From assembly GCA_964388605.1 (NCBI GenBank), contig CAYMBC010000005.1, positions 1 to 30,309 on the forward strand: DNA of 30,309 bases, given 5' to 3'. Below, piece by piece: positions 1 through 8,123 of the stretch. The first letter of the stretch is position 1. The number at the start of each line of letters is the position of its first letter. The notes below the pieces were generated by a model, which worked only from the letters and a program-made list of their open reading frames with translations, had not been told where the DNA came from and ran no database searches. The stretch comes from DYFX01 sp964388605 (lineage in GTDB: Bacteria > Patescibacteriota > Patescibacteriia > SG8-24 > DYFX01). A program made the translations under genes and the position numbers.

Positions 1-151
1 CGTTTCGATCCATTCCTTCCAATCGAGCCCCGGAAAAAAGGCGCCTGAACAATCCTGCCAGCGCGCGCGCGGTAAAAAACGCAAACACAAGGCCGATCAG
101 GACAAGAACGGCTTTCCCCAAGCTCCCGAGATCGATTGTAAGGCTCAGCAT
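1..151 (-). CDS. N-terminal part of a membrane protein (truncated by window edge)
   Basis: Only the first 50 residues are inside the window. They contain one clear hydrophobic segment (about residues 12-30, rich in Val, Leu, Ile and Phe), followed by a basic Arg-Arg patch that would lie on the cytoplasmic side. The ATG lies 14 bases after the stop of the zinc protein gene, with a weak AAGG about five bases upstream, so the two are probably co-transcribed. The pattern of a glycine, a long hydrophobic run and a basic tail resembles the N-terminal helix of MscS-type channels or other small integral membrane proteins, but 50 residues are not enough to assign a family. Confidence 0.55.
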   Translation of the reverse strand, partial: MLSLTIDLGSLGKAVLVLIGLVFAFFTARALAGLFRRLFSGARLEGMDRN

Positions 152-165
152 ACGCGCCTTGCTGG

Positions 166-759
166 TCAAGCCTTCCCCTTGCGAAGACCGCGCGTCCAAC
201 GAACGCGCGCGGGAAGGTTCGTTTTTGACCAGGAAATTTTCAAGTTTCCGCCCTTATGCGAAGCGTCCACGGCCTTGCCCATGCCGACAGCGGTCTGATT
301 CTCTGTTGTCGTAATAACGACGCGTTCGCCACGGTCGTCGATGGTGATAATGCGGTCTTCCGGATCGCGTTTCATCTGCCTCTTGCCGAAATTTCGCACC
401 GTCGCCAAAATCTCCGATTTTTCTTTCGGGTCAACGAGTCCTTCGAGAATCAATTGCCCTTCATAGAGCGCCTGCTTGGGATCGCTCGAGCCGTGCACCG
501 CGATGTTGCACTCGTGGCAGAGCAGAGTTTTCTTCGATCCCTCGGCAGCCTTCTTTTTAGCCCGCAACATCGCGGCAAGCCCGGGAGCCGTGTGCCAATG
601 GCCGTCATACCAAACAGCGCTGCAACGTTCGCACAGCTGCGCCGAAGCCATTTTCCTTCCTTCGTGACTCCACCAGCCTCCACCCTGGCGAGGAAGAGCC
701 GATTTCGTCATCTGCTTTTTCTGGGCGCGGGCGGGAACGAACGTTTTTTTTGTCGGCAT
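166..759 (-). CDS. BCAM0308-like zinc-binding protein, 197 aa
   Basis: The protein has two CxxC pairs (Cys43/Cys46 and Cys81/Cys84), which probably form one zinc ribbon. The first is followed by a Trp-Tyr-Asp-Gly-His-Trp stretch. The C-terminal half reads like the BCAM0308 family: a GLVDPKEKSEIL segment, then RIITIDDRGERVVITTTE, then a GMGKAVDASHKGG helix and a final VRW. From memory, this family is of unknown function; its C-terminal half also resembles the archaeal NMD3 type, so an RNA or ribosome link is possible but unproven. I chose the ATG at 759 because upstream codons run into the promoter and the terminator of gatA. An extended -10 element lies 26 bases upstream. There is no Shine-Dalgarno sequence. 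Confidence 0.6.
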   Translation of the reverse strand: MPTKKTFVPARAQKKQMTKSALPRQGGGWWSHEGRKMASAQLCERCSAVWYDGHWHTAPGLAAMLRAKKKAAEGSKKTLLCHECNIAVHGSSDPKQALYEGQLILEGLVDPKEKSEILATVRNFGKRQMKRDPEDRIITIDDRGERVVITTTENQTAVGMGKAVDASHKGGNLKISWSKTNLPARVRWTRGLRKGKA

Positions 760-784
760 AGGAAAAGAGGAGTAATTCAGAACC

Positions 785-793
785 AGTATAGCA
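785..793 (-). promoter_or_regulatory. Extended -10 promoter (TGCTATACT) for the zinc protein gene
   Basis: Read on the minus strand the bases are TGCTATACT, a TGn extended -10 with five of six matches to TATAAT. A start about seven bases downstream gives a leader of roughly 19 bases. The -35 position falls inside the gatA terminator stem and has no recognisable -35 hexamer. Confidence 0.6.
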
Positions 794-819
794 GAAAACG
801 CCCTGGTTTGGGCGTTTTC
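794..819 (-). terminator. Intrinsic terminator at the end of the pil-ligA-gatCA operon
   Basis: A perfect 10-bp stem (794-803 pairs with 810-819) with a six-base loop, GC-rich in the upper part and ending in TTTTC on the minus strand. It overlaps the gatA stop codon (818-820). It is symmetric enough to work in both directions, but only the minus strand has a gene entering it. Confidence 0.8.
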
Positions 820-2275
820 AGAGCATCGGTTCCCTAGCATGCCAATCCGTGACCGCCTGATAGCGGGAAGCGATATCGAGAACAAGCGCGTCTTCGAATT
901 GCCGTCCGATCAATTGCATGCCGACCGGGAGATCATGCGCCAATCCGCAAGGCACAGAAACAGCCGGCACGCCGACGACGTTGGCCGTAACGGTATAAAT
1001 GTCGGTCAGATACATGGCGATCGGATCGTCGAACTTTTCTCCGAGGTTCCATGCGACGGACGGCGATGTCGGAGAAAGAAGGAGATCGACGTCTTGCATG
1101 AGCGCGTCAAACTCCGCTTTCATTTTTGCCCTCACCTTTTGCGCCTGCAGATAATATGCCTCGTACCAGCCCGAGGACAGCGCGTGGGCTCCCAGCATGA
1201 TGCGCCTTCGAACTTCCTTGCCGAAACCGTCGTGGCGCGTCGTGAAGTAGGTCTCTTTCAAGGAAGGAGCATCGGAAGAAAGGCCGAAACGCATGCCGTC
1301 GTAACGCGAAAGATTCGCGCTGACCTCGCACGGCATGAGGACGTAATACACTGGCAGCCCGTAACGGGCCGACGGCAGCTTGACGCTCTTTATTTCGACG
1401 CCGAGCTTTTCCAATTCCCGGGAAGCGACGAGCACGCGATCCCTGATGTCTGGATCTAGGCCATCCGTAAAAAATTCCTCCGGCATCCCGACACGGAGCC
1501 CCTTCAAGTCCTTGCCTTCATACGGGTTCGCCGCGTACCGAGACGCCTCCGCGCTTGTCGAGTCGAGCGCGTCCTTCCCTTCGATCGCGTCAAGCAGAAT
1601 CTTGGCGTCTTCGGCGGTTCTTCCGAACGTGCCGATTTGATCGAACGAAGATGCCATGGAGAGGAGGCCGTAACGGGAAACGCGGCCATACGTCGGTTTG
1701 AAACCCGTCACGCTGCACATCGCGGCCGGCTGACGGATCGAGCCTCCGGTATCGGATCCCAGAGCACCCAAACACATGCCAGCGGAAAGGGCGGCAGCAG
1801 AGCCTCCGGAAGACCCTCCGGGAATCTTCGCAAGGTTCCAAGGATTCCGCGTCACGCCGAACGCCGACGTCTCCGTCGAAGAACCCATCGCGAATTCATC
1901 AAGGTTGGTTTTCCCCAAGATCACGGCGCCTGCGGCTTTGAGTTTCGAAACCGCCGTGGCATCAAAAGGAGATTCATACCCTTCCAAGATCTTGGAACCG
2001 GCCGTCGTGCGGCTTCCGCGCATTTGCATGTTATCTTTCACCATGACCGGGATGCCGTCGAGAGGGCTGATGGCGGTACTCTGGGCTCTCCTTTCATCAG
2101 AAGCTCTCGCCTCTTCGAGCGCTTGAACTTCCAGCACCTGGAGCATGGCATGCACCTGGGGTTCGACCTCGTGCAGACGGCCAAAACACGCCTTCGTGAG
2201 TTCAAGGCTCGTGAATGCCTTGGCACGCAAGCCGTTTGAAGCTTCGCTGATCGTGAGTTTATACAACGGCTTCAT
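818..2275 (-). CDS. gatA: Aspartyl/glutamyl-tRNA amidotransferase subunit A, 485 aa
   Basis: GatA is the glutaminase/amidase subunit of GatCAB. It releases ammonia from glutamine, which GatB uses to convert Glu-tRNA(Gln) or Asp-tRNA(Asn) to the amidated form. The amidase-signature triad is intact: Lys80 in MVKDN, Ser155 in the PGGSSGGS loop and nucleophile Ser179 in DTGGSI. The length fits the family (about 485). The ATG follows the gatC stop by one base, so the two are co-transcribed and probably translationally coupled. gatB is not in this window and must be elsewhere. The gene closes a long operon that starts with pilus genes, and its stop codon sits within the terminator stem. Confidence 0.97.
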   Translation of the reverse strand: MKPLYKLTISEASNGLRAKAFTSLELTKACFGRLHEVEPQVHAMLQVLEVQALEEARASDERRAQSTAISPLDGIPVMVKDNMQMRGSRTTAGSKILEGYESPFDATAVSKLKAAGAVILGKTNLDEFAMGSSTETSAFGVTRNPWNLAKIPGGSSGGSAAALSAGMCLGALGSDTGGSIRQPAAMCSVTGFKPTYGRVSRYGLLSMASSFDQIGTFGRTAEDAKILLDAIEGKDALDSTSAEASRYAANPYEGKDLKGLRVGMPEEFFTDGLDPDIRDRVLVASRELEKLGVEIKSVKLPSARYGLPVYYVLMPCEVSANLSRYDGMRFGLSSDAPSLKETYFTTRHDGFGKEVRRRIMLGAHALSSGWYEAYYLQAQKVRAKMKAEFDALMQDVDLLLSPTSPSVAWNLGEKFDDPIAMYLTDIYTVTANVVGVPAVSVPCGLAHDLPVGMQLIGRQFEDALVLDIASRYQAVTDWHAREPML

Positions 2276-2276
2276 G

Positions 2277-2570
2277 CTAGTGGAAGACGGCCTTCACTTT
2301 TACCAAGTTCCCCTCACGCTGCGGCGCCGCGTTCAAAAGAGCTTCGCGCACGGCTCGCTCCGCCGGGACTGCGGAATCTTCCCGAAGCACGTTGCTGACG
2401 CCCGCAATGTGGGCGACCGGCTCGACGCCGCGCACGTCGACCTCTGAAAGCTGGCCGACGTATTCCAAAACCGACGAGAGCTTTGAGCGAAGAGGCTCGA
2501 TCTCGTCTTCCTCAACTTTCAGATGCGCAAGGTTTGCGATCTTTAAAATGTCTTCGCGTGAGAGGCTCAT
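2277..2570 (-). CDS. gatC: Aspartyl/glutamyl-tRNA amidotransferase subunit C, 97 aa
   Basis: A small GatC subunit, which wraps between GatA and GatB and stabilises the complex. The N-terminal half (MSLSREDILKIANLAHLKV then a helix with SKLSSVLEYVGQL) is typical of the family, as is the VEPVAH segment followed by LREDSAV. Length is normal (about 95). The start lies three bases after the ligA stop and the stop lies one base before the gatA ATG, so ligA, gatC and gatA form one transcription unit. There is no convincing Shine-Dalgarno sequence, suggesting translation by re-initiation from ligA. Confidence 0.95.
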   Translation of the reverse strand: MSLSREDILKIANLAHLKVEEDEIEPLRSKLSSVLEYVGQLSEVDVRGVEPVAHIAGVSNVLREDSAVPAERAVREALLNAAPQREGNLVKVKAVFH

Positions 2571-2573
2571 AGA

Positions 2574-4652
2574 TCAGGATTTGAGCATAGCAAGAAAGTC
2601 TTTCTCGCTCAAGACGGGTCGTCCGAGCTTTTCCGCCTTCGCGGCCTTGGAGCCGGGATCTTCCCCAACAACCACGTAGGAAGTCTCCTTGCCGACGGAC
2701 GAAGAAACCCGCCCGCCGCGCTCAACAATGCGGTCTTTCGCCTCATCGCGAGAAAGGGTTGAAAGCGTTCCCGTGAGCACGAACGTGAGACCGGCGAGAG
2801 GCCCGATAACCCGCGATCTCGCACGTTCGATCTCGACACCGACTTCCAACAAGCGGTCGATTTCCTTTTGATGCCGCTCGTTCCGGAAATAGCCATAGAG
2901 GCTCTGCGCGACCGTATCGCCGATTTGGGGGACAGTTTTCAGATCGTCGAGCGAAGCGCCGCGCAGCTTGTCGAGCGTATCAAACGCCGACGCCACCTCG
3001 GCGGCGGTTTCTTCGCCAACGTGACGAATGCCGAGAGCAAGCACGAACTTCGCCAAGGAAATTTTTTTTCTGGCCTGAATCGCCTCGACGAGCTGCCTGG
3101 AAGATGTTTCCGCGAAACCTTCGAGAGGTTCGACGTCGCCGGGAACAAGTTCAAAAAGATCCGCCGGTTCCGAAACAAGGCTCGCGGAGATAAGCTGTTC
3201 CATGATCTTGTCGCCAAGCCCGTCAATATCGAACGCGCGTTTCGAAACGAAATGCAAAAGACGCCCGAGATCCTTGGCTTCACACCGAGGGTTTTCGCAG
3301 AGAAGCGCCACTTCGCCCTCCCGCCGCGATACGGGCACGCCGCATGACGGGCATGTCCGAGGGGCAGAGATGTCTCTTTCCTTTCCCGTTCTGAGCTTCG
3401 GCAGAGCCTGAACGACTTTCGGAATGACGTCGCCGGCCTTGTGCAGGACGATCGTGTCTCCGATTTTGAGGCCTAAGCGCCTGATTTCATCGAGATTATG
3501 GAGGGTGGCGTGGCGTACCGTGGTTCCTGCCACAAGCACCGCATCCATCACGGCGACCGGGGTGATGACGCCCGTGCGGCCGACCTGCCAGCGCACTTCG
3601 CGGACAACCGTCGTCACGGCCTCAGCGGGAAATTTATATGCGACCATTCCCCGCGGCGCCTTTCCGACGACCCCAAGCCTCTCGAATTGCGCAAGATCGT
3701 TCACGCCGACCACGATCCCGTCGATCCAATACGGCAGCGCGGCACGTTTTTTTTCGATGCAGGCGTATATCCTCTGGACGTCTTCCATCGTCCGGCAACG
3801 GGCGTTCCAAGGGTTGGCCGGGAATCCGAAAAGCTTTAAAAGCTCATGACCTTGTTCGTGCGTTACCAATCCTTCGTTCGTAACCAGATCATAGGCAAAA
3901 AAATCAAGCCCTCGAGCGGCGGTCACAGATGGATCGAGCTGGCGCAGCGCTCCAGCCGCCGCGTTCCTCGGGTTGGCAAATTCCGGTTCCCCCTGCCTGC
4001 GAGCTTCCGTATTGAGGCGTTCAAAGGTTCTTTTCGACATATAGGCCTCGCCCCGCGCTTCAAGGACGCCGTTCATCAGGCGAGCCACGATGCTCGCGAG
4101 TCTTGCGGCAGGCAAGCCGCCGCCGTGCGTTTTTAAAAAAGATTTCAGTTCCGCTTCCGTAGGCCGTCGCAAGGCGAGCGGGATCGCATTGACCGTTTTC
4201 AGATTACGCGTGATCTCCTCGCCGACGCGCCCGTCTCCGCGCGTCGAGCCGCGAACAAAGATGCCGTTCTCGTATTCGAGGGAAACAGCCAATCCGTCCA
4301 TCTTGATCTCGGCGTAGAAATCCGTCTCCAGGTTCGGAACACGCCTCTTCAGGCGATCGAACCAAGCATCCACCTCATCGCGAGAAAACACGTCTTCCAA
4401 GGAAAGCATGGGCTTGCCATGCGCGACTTTTCCGAATTGCGGCAGCGCGCTGCCAGCAACCCGTTGCGTCGGAGAATCCGGGGTCAGAAGCTCTGGATAC
4501 TCCCTCTCGATCTCCCAAAGCTCGTGTTTCAGGGAATCCAAAGCCCCCTCAGACAAGCTGCCTTGATCGAGGACGTGATAGGCATACCGTTCTTCGTTGA
4601 TCAGCGCGCGCAGTTTTTTTGCGCGCAACGCGGCATCTTTCTTGTTCAACAT
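2574..4652 (-). CDS. ligA: NAD-dependent DNA ligase LigA, 692 aa
   Basis: The replicative and repair ligase, sealing nicks with NAD+ as cofactor. In order it shows the N-terminal Ia-type region, the adenylation motif with nucleophile Lys117 in EIKMDG, an OB-fold, a four-cysteine zinc finger (Cys434, 437, 452, 457), helix-hairpin-helix repeats (about 480-600) and a C-terminal BRCT domain (about 616-690). I chose the ATG at 4652 because it follows the previous pilin-like gene's stop by one base; upstream codons overlap that gene. About 20-30 extra residues (roughly 165-196) sit between the IPLAL segment and the LEARGE motif, where most LigA proteins are shorter. Its place inside a pilus operon is unusual. 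Confidence 0.97.
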   Translation of the reverse strand: MLNKKDAALRAKKLRALINEERYAYHVLDQGSLSEGALDSLKHELWEIEREYPELLTPDSPTQRVAGSALPQFGKVAHGKPMLSLEDVFSRDEVDAWFDRLKRRVPNLETDFYAEIKMDGLAVSLEYENGIFVRGSTRGDGRVGEEITRNLKTVNAIPLALRRPTEAELKSFLKTHGGGLPAARLASIVARLMNGVLEARGEAYMSKRTFERLNTEARRQGEPEFANPRNAAAGALRQLDPSVTAARGLDFFAYDLVTNEGLVTHEQGHELLKLFGFPANPWNARCRTMEDVQRIYACIEKKRAALPYWIDGIVVGVNDLAQFERLGVVGKAPRGMVAYKFPAEAVTTVVREVRWQVGRTGVITPVAVMDAVLVAGTTVRHATLHNLDEIRRLGLKIGDTIVLHKAGDVIPKVVQALPKLRTGKERDISAPRTCPSCGVPVSRREGEVALLCENPRCEAKDLGRLLHFVSKRAFDIDGLGDKIMEQLISASLVSEPADLFELVPGDVEPLEGFAETSSRQLVEAIQARKKISLAKFVLALGIRHVGEETAAEVASAFDTLDKLRGASLDDLKTVPQIGDTVAQSLYGYFRNERHQKEIDRLLEVGVEIERARSRVIGPLAGLTFVLTGTLSTLSRDEAKDRIVERGGRVSSSVGKETSYVVVGEDPGSKAAKAEKLGRPVLSEKDFLAMLKS

Positions 4653-4653
4653 G

Positions 4654-5499
4654 CTAAAGGCACGGCGCACCCGAAACATTCTTAAGAAGCGAGCACTGAC
4701 TGAAAATGACGAAATCAAACGCGCCGGAAAGAGGTTGCAGGCGTGGAAGGCGGAGCTCCATTGCCTGCCTTGCGGTACCGAACGTGCCAGTCGACTGTAC
4801 CGACAATCGGGAAGGAATCGCTATCTGGCTTCCGCCCGCGTTATCAGCACTATACGCCGTGATCGCCAAGTTGGAAATATCGCAGGTTTTCGCGCGCAAA
4901 CGCACGCGGTACGCCCTGTTTCCGCTAAAATCATTATCGGTCACGCGCGGGACGGCTCGTAAAAACGTCAGCGCCGGCGAGTCGCCATGGAACGCGATAT
5001 TCGGGTTGAAGCCTCCGACGGCCGCAGGATCCCAGCCGGTGGCGAGAACTTCGAGCCCGGAAGTTCCTCCGCACTCGTCGTCCCATGAAAACGTCAGAGA
5101 CTCGGCCCCCATAGCGGCCGCCGGAACCTCCGGGTTCCACAAGACGACCTCGTAAGAACGGTCTTTGGGAATGGAGGCAAACACGGTCGTTTCGGATGCC
5201 GTTACCTCGCGCGTCCAGCTCGAGCCGTTGGCCATGGGGACGCCCGAAATCGAAGCCGACGAAGCATGCGAGGCGTTCGCATTCAGCGCCGAGGAGGGGG
5301 TGCCGACGCGCCGGATCTGATACAGCGACTGTTCGGCTCCGGACTCTGCGGCTCCGAACGCAATGATCGAATCGTCGATCACGCGCGCTTGGCGCAAGTT
5401 CAGTATCGAAATTGTCCCGAGAGACGCGCCCACGATCAAGACGCCCCCCATGATGAGCAGCGAGAGAAGCAGGACGTTTCCGTGTCGCCTATCGAGCAT
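4654..5499 (-). CDS. PilX-like minor pilin/assembly protein, 281 aa
   Basis: The N-terminus has a short basic leader ending in His-Gly, then a long hydrophobic helix (about residues 8-35) and a QARVIDDSIIAFGAAESGAEQ stretch like that of PilX/PilK-type minor pilins. It lacks the Glu at position +5 after the Gly cleavage site, a difference commonly seen in this subgroup. The rest (about residues 60-281) is a poorly conserved, Ser/Ala/Gly-rich globular domain with three cysteines near the C-terminus. The ATG overlaps the end of the preceding pilin gene by 11 bases, and the stop is one base from ligA. It is probably a low-abundance pilus-tip or initiation subunit; this is inferred from position and N-terminus only. 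Confidence 0.75.
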   Translation of the reverse strand: MLDRRHGNVLLLSLLIMGGVLIVGASLGTISILNLRQARVIDDSIIAFGAAESGAEQSLYQIRRVGTPSSALNANASHASSASISGVPMANGSSWTREVTASETTVFASIPKDRSYEVVLWNPEVPAAAMGAESLTFSWDDECGGTSGLEVLATGWDPAAVGGFNPNIAFHGDSPALTFLRAVPRVTDNDFSGNRAYRVRLRAKTCDISNLAITAYSADNAGGSQIAIPSRLSVQSTGTFGTARQAMELRLPRLQPLSGAFDFVIFSQCSLLKNVSGAPCL

Positions 5500-6079
5500 A
5501 CACGCGCGAAGTTACGGTTGTTTGCGCGTTCATTACGAACACGTCTTGCGGCTTCGGGCCGGTTGTTTGTATTTGCATGGCAATCGTTACCGTCGGCTGA
5601 GCGTCCGCCCCGTACAACCCGCTTGACGCGTCGATCGTAAACGGGTCGTTTCCAGGAGACACGTAAAAAACGAGCTTGTCGAGAACGACCCCTTTGGACG
5701 TAAGGCTTTGCGCGACGCCGTTCACGCGTACCGCGAGACAGCTCGGCGTGCCGAGAGGACAAACGGTCGGATTCGAGTCGGAATAGAATTCAAGATCGTT
5801 GCCGGAAGCGCTCTTGAGCAGCAACCGCGAAGCCGGCAATGAAATGCCGCCTTGCGAACCTTCGTACGCCGCGTAATCGATTTGCCCGCCGCGAACCTCC
5901 CGCACGATCGCCTCCATAGCGAAACGCAAGTCTGACTGCGCCGTCGAAAGCGCCAAGACCCGCCTTTGCGCCTGGTTGCTGAGTAGAAAAATTCCTGAGG
6001 TTACCGTGACCGTCATGCTAAACACGCCCATGACGACCAGGATTTCCATGAGGGTGAGGCCGCGCTTATCTCCAATCAT
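5489..6079 (-). CDS. Prepilin-type N-methylation domain protein (PilW/GspJ-like), 196 aa
   Basis: A class III signal is present: basic residues, then RG|LTLMEILVV, with Gly at -1, Leu at +1 and Glu at +5, followed by a hydrophobic helix. The segment QAQRRVLALSTAQSDLRFAMEAIVREVR fits the amphipathic helix of PilW/GspJ-type minor pilins. The C-terminal part is variable and likely β-rich. I prefer the ATG at 6079, which overlaps the previous gene's end; an in-frame TTG at 6094 is the alternative. It is processed and methylated by PilD, encoded three genes upstream, and would assemble into the pilus or its tip complex. Confidence 0.82.
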   Translation of the reverse strand: MIGDKRGLTLMEILVVMGVFSMTVTVTSGIFLLSNQAQRRVLALSTAQSDLRFAMEAIVREVRGGQIDYAAYEGSQGGISLPASRLLLKSASGNDLEFYSDSNPTVCPLGTPSCLAVRVNGVAQSLTSKGVVLDKLVFYVSPGNDPFTIDASSGLYGADAQPTVTIAMQIQTTGPKPQDVFVMNAQTTVTSRVYAR

Positions 6080-6668
6080 AGAATCGCTCTTCAATCGTCA
6101 GTGTTCTGAAACTTCCGCCGATCGCCCGGTACCTGACCATCGAAGCAACGGCAAGCCCGACAAGCTGTTCCGACACCAGACAGGACGCGACTCCGCCCAC
6201 GACGCGCTCGTTTCCCGTCGAAAGATCCCGGCAAAGATGATTGATCGTCAAGATCCTGCTGTACGGCGTAGTGGTACTGCCCACAGGCTGCGCGTCGGCC
6301 TGGATAAAAACGCCGTCTTCAGACAGGTAGACGGCGGCATTCGCGCTCGTCAATGCCGTCGAAGCGAACGACAGCGTCCAGCGCCCGCTTTCCGCGTCAA
6401 AAATCGGCCTGGCGGCTTTTTCGCCGCTCCCGTCGACGAGACCGACTTGAAAACTCCGGCTTTGCAGCCAATTCGTATCCCTAAGTGACCTTACGACCTC
6501 CAACCCTTCGCGCGCCAAATTTGCCGCAACGATCTGCGCTCCGCCGACGCGAGTCGCCGTAATCGAAGATTGCACGAGGGCAAGCGCGCTCGAAACCGCC
6601 GTTACCAGAACCGTAATCGCGACCATCGCTTCGATAAACGATTGGCCGCGCGGCGCTTTCTTAGTCAT
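6066..6668 (-). CDS. Prepilin-type N-methylation domain protein (PilV/GspI-like), 200 aa
   Basis: The class III signal is PRG|QSFIEAMVA, with Gly at -1, Gln at +1 and Glu at +5, and the FIEAMVAITVL helix is typical of PilV/GspI minor pilins. It is followed by an ANLAREGLEVVRSLRDTNW stretch that I recognise from this subgroup. Gln at +1 instead of Phe or Met is unusual but tolerated by prepilin peptidases. The ATG at 6668 overlaps the stop of the upstream pilin gene by eight bases, and its own end overlaps the next gene by 14, so the minor pilin genes are tightly coupled. Confidence 0.82.
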   Translation of the reverse strand: MTKKAPRGQSFIEAMVAITVLVTAVSSALALVQSSITATRVGGAQIVAANLAREGLEVVRSLRDTNWLQSRSFQVGLVDGSGEKAARPIFDAESGRWTLSFASTALTSANAAVYLSEDGVFIQADAQPVGSTTTPYSRILTINHLCRDLSTGNERVVGGVASCLVSEQLVGLAVASMVRYRAIGGSFRTLTIEERFYDWR

Positions 6669-7302
6669 GGTCGATTTTTCCCGAAAGGGTATGGATCGTG
6701 ACATGTCGCGTTGCAGTGCCGAATTGATGAGTGAGCGTCAAGGTAACCGTCGCTACCGAACCGAGAATCCCGTTGACGTATACCTGGCCGTACGGAGGCG
6801 CGTATACGAGATCAATCGGGGTACCGAGGTTGGAGTCGGACAACCTTACCAAGTTCGTCGAAACGTAGGCGTTCGTTGCGAGTTCTTCGCCCGCATCATA
6901 GCGCCAATCACCGTCCGTATCGTAAAAAAGGACATAACTCTTGTCCGGAGAGCTCGTCAGGCGGATGCCATATCCGGTCGGTACGCGTTTCTGACACACG
7001 CCCCCGGTACAAGCTACCGCGGGGCTTTTCGGTTCGCAGACGCTCAAATTGTTCGAACCCCCGCTGCAAACCGAAACAAGCCTTCCCGAGAGCGCCGACG
7101 TCTGCACGGACCGAATTTGGTCGACGAGGATGTCTGAAGCGAGGCGCACTTCCGTATGTTGCTGGCCTCCGCGAAAGTTAGCCATCATCATTCCGGTGAT
7201 GACGCCAATGATGGAAATCGAAACGAGCAGCTCAACCAGCGTGAACCCCCGTCCGACGCCAAACCGTCCAAGACCAGCCTTAAAAGCCGAGGAGGCTCGC
7301 AT
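6661..7302 (-). CDS. Prepilin-type N-methylation domain protein (FimT/GspH-like), 213 aa
   Basis: After a basic leader of about 18 residues comes the canonical signal RG|FTLVELLVSISIIGVI, with Gly -1, Phe +1 and Glu +5. The body has FimT/GspH-like features: an early SDILVDQIRSVQTSALSG helix and a Tyr-Gly-Ile-Arg-Leu β strand. There are four cysteines between residues about 80 and 105, which could form disulfides outside the cell. The ATG at 7302 lies inside the 3' end of pilD (overlap about 20 bases), which suggests coupling to the peptidase that processes it. Confidence 0.82.
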   Translation of the reverse strand: MRASSAFKAGLGRFGVGRGFTLVELLVSISIIGVITGMMMANFRGGQQHTEVRLASDILVDQIRSVQTSALSGRLVSVCSGGSNNLSVCEPKSPAVACTGGVCQKRVPTGYGIRLTSSPDKSYVLFYDTDGDWRYDAGEELATNAYVSTNLVRLSDSNLGTPIDLVYAPPYGQVYVNGILGSVATVTLTLTHQFGTATRHVTIHTLSGKIDHD

Positions 7303-8056
7303 ACCATACCAGGGCCTGACGGCCAAAAAACATCGCGAGAACAGTGGCTATCCCAAGAAACGTTCCAAAAGCCATTTGCCCGTTCCACCTAGCTTTGCCA
7401 GCCGCCATGAGACCGAGCGCAACGCAGGCGCCGATCATATACGCCGCAAAAAGCGCGAGAATAACAAGCGGAAAACCGAGCATCATGCCCATCATGACGC
7501 CGAGGCGAATATCCCCTCCTCCGATCCAGCGACCGCGCGACAGGACATATTGCAAAAAGAAGAAACCTCCGCCCACAACCGCCCCGACCAGGAGATTTTT
7601 CGGGTCATCGCCCAAAGCGACATTGGCGGCAAAAGCGAAACCTGCCGCTGACAGCGAAACCGAATCAAAAACGACCATGTCTTGCAGGTCCACGACAAAA
7701 ATGATCGTAAGAAACGAGAGAAACGCCCAGTCGCGCAGGACAGGAAGCAGCGTGAGCGGAGACGCGATATCGATAGCTGACGCGCGCAAGGCATAGGCCG
7801 CCAAAAAGAGCGCCATCGTGGATCCTTCGACGAGCGGATAGTGCCAAGAAATCGGCCTTCTGCACGATCGGCAGCGCCCGCGCAAAAGCAAGAAGCTGAC
7901 AATCGGAATGAGTTCGCTCGGAGAAAGCGTCTTATGGCATTCCGGGCAACGAGAACGCGAACGCCACCCCTTCTCACCAGAACGGAGGCGGCCGATAACC
8001 ACGTTCAAAAAACTTCCGACAACAAGCCCTACCAAAGCAACGATCGGGAAAAACAT
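7280..8056 (-). CDS. pilD: Prepilin peptidase / N-methyltransferase, 258 aa
   Basis: A polytopic membrane aspartyl protease that cleaves prepilin leaders after Gly and methylates the new N-terminus. It has the N-terminal methyltransferase-associated domain with two CxxC pairs (Cys37/40 and Cys62/65) and the catalytic aspartates Asp123 (VVDLQD) and Asp182 in the GGGD motif. About seven hydrophobic segments are visible, and the length is normal. I chose the ATG at 8056; an in-frame TTG at 8068 would add four residues. An extended -10 promoter lies upstream. It is the first gene of the operon holding four pilin-like genes, its likely substrates along with the major pilin. Confidence 0.95.
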   Translation of the reverse strand: MFFPIVALVGLVVGSFLNVVIGRLRSGEKGWRSRSRCPECHKTLSPSELIPIVSFLLLRGRCRSCRRPISWHYPLVEGSTMALFLAAYALRASAIDIASPLTLLPVLRDWAFLSFLTIIFVVDLQDMVVFDSVSLSAAGFAFAANVALGDDPKNLLVGAVVGGGFFFLQYVLSRGRWIGGGDIRLGVMMGMMLGFPLVILALFAAYMIGACVALGLMAAGKARWNGQMAFGTFLGIATVLAMFFGRQALVWYASLLGF

Positions 8057-8123
8057 GTATTTACGCAAACATCGGTTTTGACCAACAGGATCTCGGTCAC
8101 GAATCGCGGTTTAGCTTATCGTC

